This document shows positions 55,913 through 64,000 of a stretch of 64,000 nt of DNA, piece after piece. Under the pieces are notes generated by a model. It had not been told where the DNA came from. It saw only the letters and a program-made list of their open reading frames with translations, and did no database searches. The DNA is from Methylocystis sp. MJC1 (GTDB lineage Bacteria > Pseudomonadota > Alphaproteobacteria > Rhizobiales > Beijerinckiaceae). Both the position numbers and the translations under genes were made by a program. The DNA is taken from contig NZ_CP107558.1 in NCBI RefSeq assembly GCF_026427715.1, forward strand, positions 1,463,001 to 1,527,000, written 5' to 3'. Positions within the stretch are counted from its first letter, which is position 1; each line of letters begins with the position of its first letter.

Positions 55913-56290
55913 CTAGCGCAGAACGCTGACGCCGGCGTCGACGATTTGCCCCGCGGCCATCACCGGCGCGGAGACGATTGCGACGCCCAGCTCCGCCGGG
56001 CCGCCATCCTGATAGCCGGCGACGCCGCCGCGCGGGCCGTATACCGTCCCGTCGAGGACGCGCGGCATGTAAATGTAGCCGGCGTGCGGGCCGTGAATCA
56101 CGGCGCACCAGCTATGGTTGCAGTGGTCGATATTGATGATGTCGCCGGCGGCGAGCGTCATCAAATGGGGTCCATTGGGGTGCGCGTGAAGCATGAAGTT
56201 TCCGCCGAGCATGGCCTCGAAGGCGGACGCGCTCGAAACCGAGCCAACAAAAGCGACAGCAGCGATCAGTGAATAGTAAATCGTACGCAT
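55913..56290 (-). CDS. Secreted SH3-like protein
   Basis: The 125-residue protein has a signal peptide, MRTIYYSLIAAVAFVGSVSS, cleaved after ASA. The mature part has HAHPNGPHLMTLAAGDIINI and HSWCAVIHGPHAGYIYMPRV, the pattern of bacterial SH3 (SH3b) domains in the periplasm. Two cysteines flank the core. It is probably structural or wall-binding; no enzyme motif is seen. A similar gene lies 190 bp away on the same strand. Confidence 0.72.
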   Translation of the reverse strand: MRTIYYSLIAAVAFVGSVSSASAFEAMLGGNFMLHAHPNGPHLMTLAAGDIINIDHCNHSWCAVIHGPHAGYIYMPRVLDGTVYGPRGGVAGYQDGGPAELGVAIVSAPVMAAGQIVDAGVSVLR

Positions 56291-56477
56291 GATTGCCTCC
56301 CCACTTAAGATGCAGGCAAGCGAGGATATGGGGCGCTAAAACGCGAGGGCTATGCCCGAGGCCGCGTTTTTTCTCGGGCTTCACTAAGAGCGGGTCAAAA
56401 GGCCGCGGCGGATTCGACCGAAGCAAACCCGGGGGAGGAGCCGCTCCTCCGGATTGCTTCGCCTTGCAGCACAATGC

Positions 56478-56882
56478 TCAGTAGCCTGCGACGACCGGCG
56501 GTTGCATCGGTCCTGCCTGCCCATAAGCAGCCGGACCGCCGAAAATGTCGCCAGCGGCTTCGAACGGGGCCGCCAGCAATCCGAACGGGCCCGCGTCTCC
56601 GTAACCGGCCGAACCGTAATAGCCGGCCGCGCCCGTGCCTGCGACGAGCAGCGGCGATGGAACGAAGCCCACGGCAGGCCCATATTGAACGCGGCACCAG
56701 GCGCGGCACGGGCCGGCCTCGACGGCCGCGCCAGCCGGGATCGTGGCGAGGATGGCGCTACGCATACCCGGGCGGGCGCGCAAGGCGGTGTCCGCCGAAA
56801 CAATGGCGGGGGCGGCGACCGCCCAGCCAACCGAAGCCGCAAGCCCAACAGCGACAAACACAGGCGTGAATTTCGAACGCAT
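56478..56882 (-). CDS. Secreted SH3-like protein with Gly/Ala/Pro tail
   Basis: From the ATG at 56882, after GGGAGTCTGCC, the product has 134 residues: a signal peptide (MRSKFTPVFVAVGLAASVGW) and an SH3b-like domain (ADTALRARPGMRSAILATIP, EAGPCRAWCRVQYGPAVGFV). A low-complexity tail rich in Gly, Ala, Pro and Tyr follows. It appears to be a relative of the protein at 55913-56290. Confidence 0.7.
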   Translation of the reverse strand: MRSKFTPVFVAVGLAASVGWAVAAPAIVSADTALRARPGMRSAILATIPAGAAVEAGPCRAWCRVQYGPAVGFVPSPLLVAGTGAAGYYGSAGYGDAGPFGLLAAPFEAAGDIFGGPAAYGQAGPMQPPVVAGY

Positions 56883-56995
56883 GGCAGACTCCCTACGCTT
56901 TACCCAGACCCCTGAACCATGTAGGGCGTGCGTGGGCGCGAGCCTTTGCCCAGCGCTCAAAAACATGCCCTTTCCTCCACGGTCACGCCCGAGCG

Positions 56996-57781
56996 ATGCG
57001 TATTCTCATCACCAATGACGATGGCGTTCACGCGCCCGGCCTCGCAGTCGCGGAAAAGATCGCGCGGGCGATTTCCGACGACATTTTCATCGTGGCGCCG
57101 GAAACCGAGCAGTCGGGCGTCGCGCATTCGCTGTCGATCAACGATCCGCTGCGATTGCGCGAAATCTCGCCGCGCCATTTCGCGGTGAAGGGCACGCCGA
57201 CCGATTGCGTGATCATGGCCGTGCGCAAGCTGATGCTCGATAGCCCGCCCGATCTCGTGATCTCTGGCGTCAACAGCGGCCAGAACCTCGCCGAGGATGT
57301 GACTTACTCCGGCACGATCGCGGGCGCGATGGAGGCGACGATCCTCGGCATTCCGGCGATCGCGCTCTCGCAATGCTATGATTTTTTCTCGGGCCGGCGC
57401 ACGATCCATTGGGAATGCGCGGAGGCGCATGGCGGGGCCATTGTGCGCAAGGTGCTGGCGGCGGGCATTCCCGGCAATGTGCTGATGAACGTCAATTTCC
57501 CGGCCTGCGTCCCCGGCGACGTCAAGGGCGTCGCCGTCACCATGCAGGGGCGGCGCAGCAATGATCTCATGCGCATCGAGGATCGCCAGGACGGGCGCGG
57601 CAATCCCTATCATTGGATTTCCTTCCAGCGCGGCAGCTTCACGCCGGGGCAGGGAACGGATCTGCTGGCGATCGACGAGAACAGGATCTCCGTCACGCCG
57701 CTTCAGCTCGATCTTACGGATCATCCGACGGTGACGCGGCTCGCCGGCGCTTTCGAGGAAGGCCTGAAGGAGCCCATATGA
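56996..57781 (+). CDS. surE: 5'-nucleotidase SurE
   Basis: The 261-residue metal-dependent phosphatase has MRILITNDDGVHAPGLAVAE (metal-binding DD), then TPTDCVIMAVRKLM, VISGVNSGQNLAEDVTYSGT and PAIALSQ. SurE removes phosphate from nucleoside 5'- and 3'-monophosphates. Its stop overlaps the pcm start (ATGA), a pairing conserved in many bacteria. Confidence 0.96.
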   Translation: MRILITNDDGVHAPGLAVAEKIARAISDDIFIVAPETEQSGVAHSLSINDPLRLREISPRHFAVKGTPTDCVIMAVRKLMLDSPPDLVISGVNSGQNLAEDVTYSGTIAGAMEATILGIPAIALSQCYDFFSGRRTIHWECAEAHGGAIVRKVLAAGIPGNVLMNVNFPACVPGDVKGVAVTMQGRRSNDLMRIEDRQDGRGNPYHWISFQRGSFTPGQGTDLLAIDENRISVTPLQLDLTDHPTVTRLAGAFEEGLKEPI

Positions 57782-58455
57782 ACGATCCCGCCGCCAAGGC
57801 TGCCGTCGAGGAGCGCGCGGCCTTGCTCCTCGCCGTGCGTCGGGCGGGGGTGCGGGATATCTCGGTCATGCGCGCCGTCGAGGCCGTGCCGCGCGAGGCC
57901 TTTGCCCCTTACAAGTTCCACGATCTTGCCAATCGCAACCTGGCGTTGCCGCTCGGCTGCGGGCAGGTCATGTCTCGCCCAGCCGATGTGGGCCAGCGCA
58001 TAGAAGCGCTGCGGGTCGGCAAGGGGCATCGGGTGCTGGAGGTGGGGACCGGCTCCGGTTATGGGACGGCGATCCTCGCGCGTCTTGCCTGGGAGGTCGT
58101 CTCGCTCGAGCGGTTCGAGACTCTCGCCATCGAAGCCGTGCGGCGGCTCGCCGCCTTGGAGGTCGCCAACGCCGCCGTGCTTCATGCCGACGGTCTCGCG
58201 CCGGAGCCGACGCTTGGGGAGTTCGACCGCATCCTTGTCGAGGCCGCGCTCGACACCCCGCCTGATGCGCTCATCGCCATGCTTTCGCCCGGCGGAACGC
58301 TGGTTTACGCCCGCAGGGAGCCTCAGACGGGCGAGAAGCGCGCGCGTCAACGATTGATTAAGGTTGATCGCACGGAAAGCGACGGGCCGCGCGAGACCGA
58401 TCTCGGGCCGCACAGGCTCGGCGCAGCGGCGATCGGCCTTGCAAAAGCCTTATGA
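57778..58455 (+). CDS. pcm: Protein-L-isoaspartate O-methyltransferase
   Basis: The 225-residue enzyme repairs isoaspartyl residues with S-adenosylmethionine. Landmarks are SVMRAVEAVPREAFAP, NLALPLGCGQVMSRPADVGQ and the SAM-binding VLEVGTGSGYGTAILARLA. It overlaps surE by 4 bp. Confidence 0.94.
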   Translation: MNDPAAKAAVEERAALLLAVRRAGVRDISVMRAVEAVPREAFAPYKFHDLANRNLALPLGCGQVMSRPADVGQRIEALRVGKGHRVLEVGTGSGYGTAILARLAWEVVSLERFETLAIEAVRRLAALEVANAAVLHADGLAPEPTLGEFDRILVEAALDTPPDALIAMLSPGGTLVYARREPQTGEKRARQRLIKVDRTESDGPRETDLGPHRLGAAAIGLAKAL

Positions 58456-58581
58456 ATTGAGAATTTGCATATGATGAAGATTTTCATGAAGGCGCTCGTC
58501 AAAGATTCATCTTAAACGCCTCCTTAACCGACCTGCGCCTACAACCAAGACGTTGTTGGTGCGTGCGAGTGGGTCGGCGTC

Positions 58582-60189
58582 ATGGCTATCAAGCGTCAAA
58601 TTTCCAATTCGCGGGTCGCATTGCGGCTCATGATGGCCGCCGGGGCGGCCGCTCTGATGTCGGGTTGCTCCGACGCCACGCGTTTTTCCGATCCCTTCTC
58701 TGATCCTTTCGGCGGGTCCGGCTCCAGCGCCGCCGCCCAGCGAAGCGCCGCCGTGCGCGGCGTCGATCGTTCGCCGACCGGCGCGATCGCCAATCCGGCT
58801 CCGGCTCGCGTCGAATCCCGTCCATTAGCGCCGCCGACCGCCGCTACGGCCCCCAACGCTGCCGCCGCTGCGCCCCGCACGCCTGTCGCCGCCGCTGCGC
58901 CCGCTTCAGCGGGGCCCGCCCAGGCCCATTGGACCGCGGATGGCGGCACGCCGATCACTGTGGCGCCAAGCGAGACGGCGGCCATGCTCGCCACCCGCTA
59001 CGGCGTCCCGGCCGATGCGCTGCTGCATACGAATGGCTACAACAACGCCGCTCAGGTGCAGCCGGGCGCTCGTTTGATCATTCCGGTCTATCGCGCCGGC
59101 GCGGTCGCCCGTTCGACGGCGCCCGCCGCGGCTCCGGCGCCGGCCCCTGCGCCAGCAAAGGTCGCGGCCGCCGAGCCGAAGGTCGATCCCAAGGCGGAAG
59201 CCGCCGCCGCCCGCGCGGAGCAGCGCAAGGCGGAAGCCGCTGCGAAGGTCGCTCGCGAGGAGCAGGCGAAAGCCGAACGCGCCGCCAAGGTCGCCCGCGA
59301 GGACGAGGCCAAGGCCAAAAAGGCCGAAGCGACCGCCCGCGAGCTTGATGCGAAGCGTCTGAAGAAGGCCGAGGCCGAAAAGGCCGCCGAAGGGGCGCGC
59401 CTCGCCAAGATCGACGCCGAGAAGGCGGTTGCCGAAAAGGCGGCCGAGACCAAGAAGCTCGCGGAGGTGAAAAAGCTCGAGGCGAAGAAGCAGGCGGAAG
59501 CCAAGGCCGCCGAGGCCAAAGTCGCCGCCGAGAAAGCCAAGCTCGCAAAGGCCGAGGCTTCTAAATCCAAGGCCGACGCCGTGGCGAAGGCCGAAGCCGC
59601 GAAGGCGGCGGCGGAGGCGAAGCTCGCTAAGGCTGAGGCCGACAAGGCGGCCAAGGCCGAGCGCCTCGCCAAGGCGGCCGCCGAACGTGAGCAGCCGAAA
59701 GTTGCGATGGCCGAGAGGTCGGTTGAGCCGGCTCCCGCCGGCAAGCAGGTCGATCGGGGAACAACTGCCTCCATCCCGTCCGCCGAGGAGACGACCAAGG
59801 TCGCGGCGACCGAGGGCGACCGTCCCGAGTTCCGGTGGCCGGCGCGCGGCCGCATCATTCAGGGCTTCTCGTCCGGCGGCAATGACGGCATCAACATCGC
59901 CGTGCCGGAGGGCACGCCTGTGAAGGCCGCCGAAGGCGGGCAGGTGGCTTACGCCGGCAGCGAGCTGAAGGGCTACGGCAATCTGGTGCTGATCCGTCAC
60001 CCGAACGGCTTCGTCACCGCCTACGCCCACAATGGCGAGCTCGAGGTCAAGCGCGGCGAGACGGTGAAGCGCGGCCAGACCATCGCCCGGTCGGGGCAGT
60101 CCGGCAATGTCGGCTCGCCACAGCTTCACTTCGAGCTGCGCAAGGGCTCGACCCCGGTCGATCCGACGAATTATCTCGCCGGTCTCTGA
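58582..60189 (+). CDS. LysM/M23-domain lipoprotein, probably a catalytically inactive wall-hydrolase regulator
   Basis: The 535-residue protein has a lipoprotein signal (LMSGCSDA, lipidated C29) and a LysM-like domain (about 114-172). A very long Ala/Lys/Glu-rich coiled coil (about 190-395) leads to a C-terminal M23 (LytM) domain. In the M23 domain the first metal ligand is replaced (GGNDGINIAV where H..G.D is expected) and the HxH motif reads SPQLHFEL. It thus looks like NlpD/EnvC/DipM-type activators of amidases rather than a peptidase. Position after surE-pcm matches nlpD-like genes elsewhere. Confidence 0.9.
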   Translation: MAIKRQISNSRVALRLMMAAGAAALMSGCSDATRFSDPFSDPFGGSGSSAAAQRSAAVRGVDRSPTGAIANPAPARVESRPLAPPTAATAPNAAAAAPRTPVAAAAPASAGPAQAHWTADGGTPITVAPSETAAMLATRYGVPADALLHTNGYNNAAQVQPGARLIIPVYRAGAVARSTAPAAAPAPAPAPAKVAAAEPKVDPKAEAAAARAEQRKAEAAAKVAREEQAKAERAAKVAREDEAKAKKAEATARELDAKRLKKAEAEKAAEGARLAKIDAEKAVAEKAAETKKLAEVKKLEAKKQAEAKAAEAKVAAEKAKLAKAEASKSKADAVAKAEAAKAAAEAKLAKAEADKAAKAERLAKAAAEREQPKVAMAERSVEPAPAGKQVDRGTTASIPSAEETTKVAATEGDRPEFRWPARGRIIQGFSSGGNDGINIAVPEGTPVKAAEGGQVAYAGSELKGYGNLVLIRHPNGFVTAYAHNGELEVKRGETVKRGQTIARSGQSGNVGSPQLHFELRKGSTPVDPTNYLAGL

Positions 60190-60244
60190 ACGAGCGAGAG
60201 AGGAACTCTCCGGCGTCCGCGAGACACTGGCGGCGGAGATAGCG

Positions 60245-60284
60245 AGGCGGCGGGTCCCAAGAAAGGCCCGCCGCCTGATTTTTT
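60245..60284 (+). terminator. Terminator after the LysM/M23 gene
   Basis: AGGCGGCGGG (60245-60254) pairs with CCCGCCGCCT (60267-60276), followed by GATTTTTT. This is a classical factor-independent terminator, placed between convergent genes. Confidence 0.85.
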
Positions 60285-60588
60285 ATAATCCAGCGAGCCC
60301 GTAGCTCGACCGCGCCCGCAGGCATTTCTCGTCACCCGGCTCGACCGATCGGCAAGGGGAAGGGCGCGCGTCATAGACGGCGCAGCGCGTCTCCTGGCCG
60401 ACCTCGCCGCTCAGCGCCGCGCAGCGCGGCTTCCTGCAATTCGTCCCGAGCATATGCGCCATGGTCGGGGTAAGCGGGCCATAGAATTCCTCTGGCAGCC
60501 CGCGTTCGAGCGCCTCCGCCCAGTAGAAGGACACGCGAAATTGGGCGCAACAGGCGCCGCAGGTCGTGCAGGGATTGATCTGTTCCAT
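60283..60588 (-). CDS. YkgJ family cysteine-cluster protein
   Basis: The 101-residue protein begins MEQINPCTTCGACCAQFRVS and ends with TRCAVYDARPSPCRSVEPGD and EKCLRA. The CxxCxxC and later spaced cysteines are typical of the YkgJ (UPF0153) family, presumed to bind zinc or an Fe-S cluster. No function is assigned to the family. Confidence 0.88.
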   Translation of the reverse strand: MEQINPCTTCGACCAQFRVSFYWAEALERGLPEEFYGPLTPTMAHMLGTNCRKPRCAALSGEVGQETRCAVYDARPSPCRSVEPGDEKCLRARSSYGLAGL

Positions 60589-60685
60589 AAGGGGCGGCTG
60601 CGCGATCGCTTCCGATCTTTGGACGTTCGATATAGGCCGGGTGGCGATGGCCGCGCAATGGACGTCGGGAGAAGGGGGCTTGGCG

Positions 60686-62479
60686 TTAAGCCGCGCTCAC
60701 TGTCCGCCGGGATTGAATATGTTGCGCGGGAAGCGCCTTGCCGTCGCGCACCGCGAGCCAGCGCTCCAATTCGTCTGCAGGCATTGGGCGCGCGAAGAGG
60801 AAGCCCTGCATCTTGTCGCAGCCGGCGAGGCGCAGGAAGGCGGCCTGTTCGTCGGTCTCTATGCCTTCTGCGATCGTCGCATGACCCAGCGCATGCGCCA
60901 TGCTGATCGTCGCGCGAACGATCGCCTGCGCCTTCTGATCGGAGGCCACCGCCTCGGTGAGCGAGCGGTCGATCTTCAGGAAATTGACCGGAAGCTTCGC
61001 AAGCTGCGAGAGGTTCGAGAATCCAACGCCGAAATCGTCGATGGAAATGGCGAGGCCCGCGTCGCGCAAGGCGGCGACGCGGGCTGCGGCGGTGTCGAAG
61101 TCCGTCATCACCATGGTCTCGGTGATTTCGACTTCGATCAACCCAGGGTCGACGCCGTGATGCCTCAGGAGCGAAATGAGGCCCGGCACGAATAAGGGGT
61201 CGTCGAATTGCGCGGGAGACACGTTGATCGCGACCGGAATCCGCATCCCCTGATCGGCCCACTTCCGGCATTGCCTCAGCGCCAGGTTGAGGACCGCGGT
61301 CCCAAGCTCCGGCATAAGCCCGGCCTGCTCGGCGATGGGGATGAATTTGCCCGGTGGCACCATGCCGCGGATTGGATGGTTCCAACGCAGCAGCGCCTCG
61401 ACGCCCGCGACAGACAGGCGCGCAGACTCGACCTTCGGTTGGAAATACATGGTCAGCGCGTCTGACTCGATGGCCTCGCGCAGCTCATATTCCAGCTCGT
61501 TTCTTTCGACCGCGCTCGACCGCAGCGCCGGCTCGAAGCGGACATAATTGTTTTTTCCTTTTTGCTTCGCCGCGTACATCGCAATGTCAGCGAGGCGGAG
61601 AAGCTCGTGCGGGTTCGTGGCGTCCTGGGGCGCGCGCGCCACGCCGACGCTGGCCCCGATCTGAATCTTATGTCCCTCGATCTCGAAAGGCCTTGCCAGC
61701 GACGCCACAATCGTCCGCGCGATATGCTCGACATGCGCGGGATCATTTACCTCGGGAACGAGCGCGATGAACTCGTCTCCGGCGAAACGGGCGAAGACAA
61801 TATCTTCGGGGCAGGTGTCGCAAAGCTCTCCAAAGGCGGTCATGCAAGTGGCGAGATCCTCGAAGCGCCGGTGGAAGGCCTCGGCCGCAACCCTCCGGCT
61901 GACCGCCCTGAGAAGTTCGTCGCCGATCTCATGGCCGAAAGTGTCATTGATCGATTTGAAACCGTCCAGGTCGATGAAAAAAAGGCTTCCGCGACAGGCG
62001 CCGGGCTCGCCGCTGAGCTTCGCTCCCAGGGACAGAACGTGATTGATCGCAGCGCGGTTGGGCAGGCCGGTGACGGCGTCGCTATGCGCCAGCGTATTCA
62101 TCCGCCTGATGTTGGCGTTCAGGCGCTCGACCATCTTGTGGAAGCTTTTCGCCAGCCCCCCAACCTCGCAAGCGCAGTCGATTTCCACGGGGCTGTTGAC
62201 GTCGCCCGCCGCGATGGCGTCGGCGCTTTCGCGAAGCGCGACGATGGTTCCCGCGAGCCGACTGGCCGCCGCATAGGTGATCATTGCAGGCAGGGCCGCG
62301 GTCTCGGCGATGGCTAGGCCAATGACCGCCCAATCCGGCTGCGGCCCGACGGCGTGAAGCAGGAGATAGGTCAGGCCCAACGCACAGGCGCCCGAGACAA
62401 CCATGCTCATCAGACAGAAACGGATTGGAATGCTGTTCAGCCCCCGCCCAAAGTCGGCGTCTCTGTCATCCTCGATCAT
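60686..62479 (-). CDS. GGDEF-EAL membrane protein (c-di-GMP turnover)
   Basis: The 597-residue protein has two transmembrane helices (about 19-42 and 49-72), a HAMP-like linker, a GGDEF domain (about 130-290) and an EAL domain (about 330-585). The signature loop reads AGDEF (233-237) instead of GGDEF. About 25 extra Cys-containing residues ([20 protein letters not shown]) precede it. The EAL domain has [41 protein letters not shown] and KIDRSL, so phosphodiesterase activity is likely. Diguanylate cyclase activity is uncertain. Confidence 0.92.
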   Translation of the reverse strand: MIEDDRDADFGRGLNSIPIRFCLMSMVVSGACALGLTYLLLHAVGPQPDWAVIGLAIAETAALPAMITYAAASRLAGTIVALRESADAIAAGDVNSPVEIDCACEVGGLAKSFHKMVERLNANIRRMNTLAHSDAVTGLPNRAAINHVLSLGAKLSGEPGACRGSLFFIDLDGFKSINDTFGHEIGDELLRAVSRRVAAEAFHRRFEDLATCMTAFGELCDTCPEDIVFARFAGDEFIALVPEVNDPAHVEHIARTIVASLARPFEIEGHKIQIGASVGVARAPQDATNPHELLRLADIAMYAAKQKGKNNYVRFEPALRSSAVERNELEYELREAIESDALTMYFQPKVESARLSVAGVEALLRWNHPIRGMVPPGKFIPIAEQAGLMPELGTAVLNLALRQCRKWADQGMRIPVAINVSPAQFDDPLFVPGLISLLRHHGVDPGLIEVEITETMVMTDFDTAAARVAALRDAGLAISIDDFGVGFSNLSQLAKLPVNFLKIDRSLTEAVASDQKAQAIVRATISMAHALGHATIAEGIETDEQAAFLRLAGCDKMQGFLFARPMPADELERWLAVRDGKALPAQHIQSRRTVSAA

Positions 62480-62719
62480 GGGTCGGCTTTCGGTCCTTTG
62501 CGCGCCCGGACTTCGGCGCTCGATTGGGCCGGCAGCTTTGACCGCGCCAGATGTCGGCTAAGTTAAACTAGCGGTTGTGCTTTCGAAAAGCGCTTCTGAA
62601 GGTGTGCGGTTTATTGAACGCGACGCCAATCGTTAACTGCCGCTAAAGCACATTTCGGATTGGCGGAAAGCGCGCTAGAAATCACCCGCCTGCACCGCAG
62701 CTTGAAGGAGCCTTGGTCT

Positions 62720-63013
62720 GTGAAATATCGTCTCGCCTGCCTGTTCGTTTTCGCCGTCTCGCCCGCGCTTGCCGTCGATCCTACCGGCATCCCGCAATGC
62801 GACGCCTTGCTGAAACGCTACGAGGCTTGCTCTTCGCTGCTCCCGCCGAAGCAGGTGCATGCGGCGCAAAAGGAGCTTCTCGACGGCGCCATGGGAATGC
62901 GGGCGGTCGCCAACGACCCGACGAAACGCGTCGACCTCGAGCGCTATTGCTCGGATACGTTCGAGCAGATGAAAAAGGCGAGCGACATCAAGGAGTGCAT
63001 GTCGAAGCCGTAA
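62720..63013 (+). CDS. Small secreted hypothetical protein with four cysteines
   Basis: From the GTG at 62720, after GAAGGAGCC, the product has 97 residues: a signal peptide (VKYRLACLFVFAVSPALA) and a helical mature part with IPQCDALLKRYEACSSLLPP and RYCSDTFEQMKKASDIKECM. The paired Cx6C and Cx15C spacing suggests a disulfide-linked helical hairpin. Similar small proteins occur in the order, without known function. It overlaps the convergent zapE end by 26 bp. Confidence 0.65.
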   Translation: MKYRLACLFVFAVSPALAVDPTGIPQCDALLKRYEACSSLLPPKQVHAAQKELLDGAMGMRAVANDPTKRVDLERYCSDTFEQMKKASDIKECMSKP

Positions 63014-64000
63014 GGCTCTGGCCGCCGCGCGACGCTTTTGCAAGCGTCTTTCCGGCGGCGCAATTATCAAGATAGGCACTTGCGCGCATTTCCCCGAGGC
63101 GGGAGACGGCGCGCTCGAACTCGCGCGCCTCGCTCCCATGCGGGGCGTCGTAAAGCTGGTCCGGGGCCGCAGCGGCGGAGATCGCCAGCAGCACATGCGC
63201 CTCATAGAGCACGTCGATGAGCGTGATCAGCCGCCGCGCCTCATTGCGTTGCTCCGGCGCGAGAACAGGCACGTCGTCGAGAATGATGGCGTCGAAGCGC
63301 CGCGCCATTTCCATATAATCCGAGGCCGCGAGCGGCCGTCCGCAAAGATCCGCAAAGCTCAGCCTGGCGACGCGCCCGGCGGCTTGCGGAACGAAGATCG
63401 TGCGCCGTCTCACCTCTATGGTCGCTGGCGCGCCGTGGCGCGCGCCGGCAAGGGCGAGGAAGAGCGCGTCCATGGCGGCATGGGCGTTTTCATCCGCGGG
63501 CGCGAAATAGACTTCCCCCGTGCAACCATGCCGGGCGCGATAATCGATCGGCGCCGCGAGCCGCAGCACGTCCATGCGCGATTGCAGGATCGCGATGAAG
63601 GGCAGGAACAAATCGCGGTTGCGTCCCCCGTCGTAAAGCCGTGACGGCTCGACGTTGGATGTCGCGACGATCACGACGCCATCGGCCAGGAGCGTCAGAA
63701 ACAGCCGCGCCAGAATGGTGGCGTCGGCGATGTCCGTCACAGCAAATTCGTCGAAGCATAGCAGGCGCGTCTCGGCGGCGATCTCCTGCGCGACGAGCGT
63801 CACCGGATCGGCGACGCCGCTCGCCGCCTCGCTGCGAAGCCGGTGCAGCCGATCGTGCACGTCGAACATGAAGCCATGGAAATGGACGCGGCGCTTCTTC
63901 TCGACCGGCGCCATGCCGAAGAAGAGATCCATCAACATGGTTTTGCCGCGGCCGACCGGTCCCCATAGGTAGAGGCCGCGCGGCTGCTCCTCTCGCTTGA
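62988..64000 (-). CDS. zapE: Cell division ATPase ZapE (5' end missing)
   Basis: The reverse-strand frame is open to the right edge of the window, so the N-terminus is cut. The visible part starts KREEQPRGLYLWGPVGRGKT (Walker A). It continues with VHFHGFMFDVHDRLHRLR, Walker B RLLCFDEFAVTDIADATIL and ATSNVEPSRLYDGGRNRDLF. This is the AFG1/ZapE family of AAA+ ATPases, which in E. coli acts at the division ring. The C-terminal end (KASRGGQSLTASTCTP) is longer than usual and overlaps the convergent gene. Confidence 0.94.
   Translation of the reverse strand, partial: KREEQPRGLYLWGPVGRGKTMLMDLFFGMAPVEKKRRVHFHGFMFDVHDRLHRLRSEAASGVADPVTLVAQEIAAETRLLCFDEFAVTDIADATILARLFLTLLADGVVIVATSNVEPSRLYDGGRNRDLFLPFIAILQSRMDVLRLAAPIDYRARHGCTGEVYFAPADENAHAAMDALFLALAGARHGAPATIEVRRRTIFVPQAAGRVARLSFADLCGRPLAASDYMEMARRFDAIILDDVPVLAPEQRNEARRLITLIDVLYEAHVLLAISAAAAPDQLYDAPHGSEAREFERAVSRLGEMRASAYLDNCAAGKTLAKASRGGQSLTASTCTP

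Overview
The window is chromosomal DNA of high GC from an alphaproteobacterium of the order Hyphomicrobiales, almost certainly a type II methanotroph of the Methylocystis/Methylosinus group. The main reason is a complete soluble methane monooxygenase (sMMO) locus, mmoR - small ORF - mmoG - mmoXYBZDC. MmoX carries the diiron ligands E114, E144, H147, E209, E243 and H246 at the numbering known from the Methylosinus enzyme. Surrounding genes (CckA, DUF2865, CreA, the scpAB-tatABC-serS-surE-pcm block) are typical of this order.

Layout. 1-11 kb is mostly housekeeping: the start of a FliO-like gene running off the left edge, the cell-cycle kinase cckA, a GyrI-like protein, secreted proteins (DUF2865, CreA, a small orphan), cysS, a GNAT enzyme, cimA, a YdcH-like protein and tRNA-Val(GAC). 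11.4-28.3 kb is the methane/copper region: a PCuAC copper chaperone, a membrane-anchored SCO1-domain protein with an extra N-terminal half, a Cys-rich secreted protein, a DUF1097 membrane protein, a long palindrome, the sigma-54 activator mmoR, an unidentified 111-residue protein, the GroEL-like mmoG, a long inverted repeat, a near-consensus sigma-54 promoter, mmoXYBZDC, tandem terminator hairpins, and a DUF2933/copper P1B-ATPase pair. 28.4-36.2 kb is a partner-switching signalling module: STAS antagonist, HATPase anti-sigma kinase and multi-PAS SpoIIE phosphatase. A shortened NAD-glutamate dehydrogenase sits inside it and a patatin-like lipase at its end. 36.2-38.7 kb holds small orphans, including a zinc-ribbon protein of lower GC, a frameshifted glutathione transferase and tRNA-Asn(GTT).

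38.7-64 kb is largely the conserved alphaproteobacterial backbone: pfkB-type kinase, erpA, dgt, argS, SPOR protein, nagZ, scpA, scpB, tatA, tatB, tatC, serS, surE, pcm, LysM/M23 lipoprotein, then YkgJ, a GGDEF-EAL protein and zapE running off the right edge. It is interrupted by accessory insertions: a large multicopper oxidase between dgt and argS, a Uma2-family gene between nagZ and scpA, a TfoX-domain gene bracketed by inverted repeats between scpB and tatA, and SH3-like secreted proteins between serS and surE.

How the parts fit. sMMO is made when copper is scarce, and the window concentrates copper-handling functions around it: PCuAC and SCO1 upstream, a Cu-ATPase downstream, a multicopper oxidase further away. 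The predicted chain is MmoR plus sigma-54 RNA polymerase acting at the mmoX promoter, MmoG assisting folding of MmoR and/or sMMO, and MmoD as an additional regulatory or assembly protein. The most interesting unexplained elements are the 111-residue ORF between mmoR and mmoG, the 14-bp-arm palindrome before mmoR, the long inverted repeat before the mmoX promoter, and the signalling module with an embedded glutamate dehydrogenase. Several families of palindromic intergenic repeats recur, one of them inside the tatB coding sequence.
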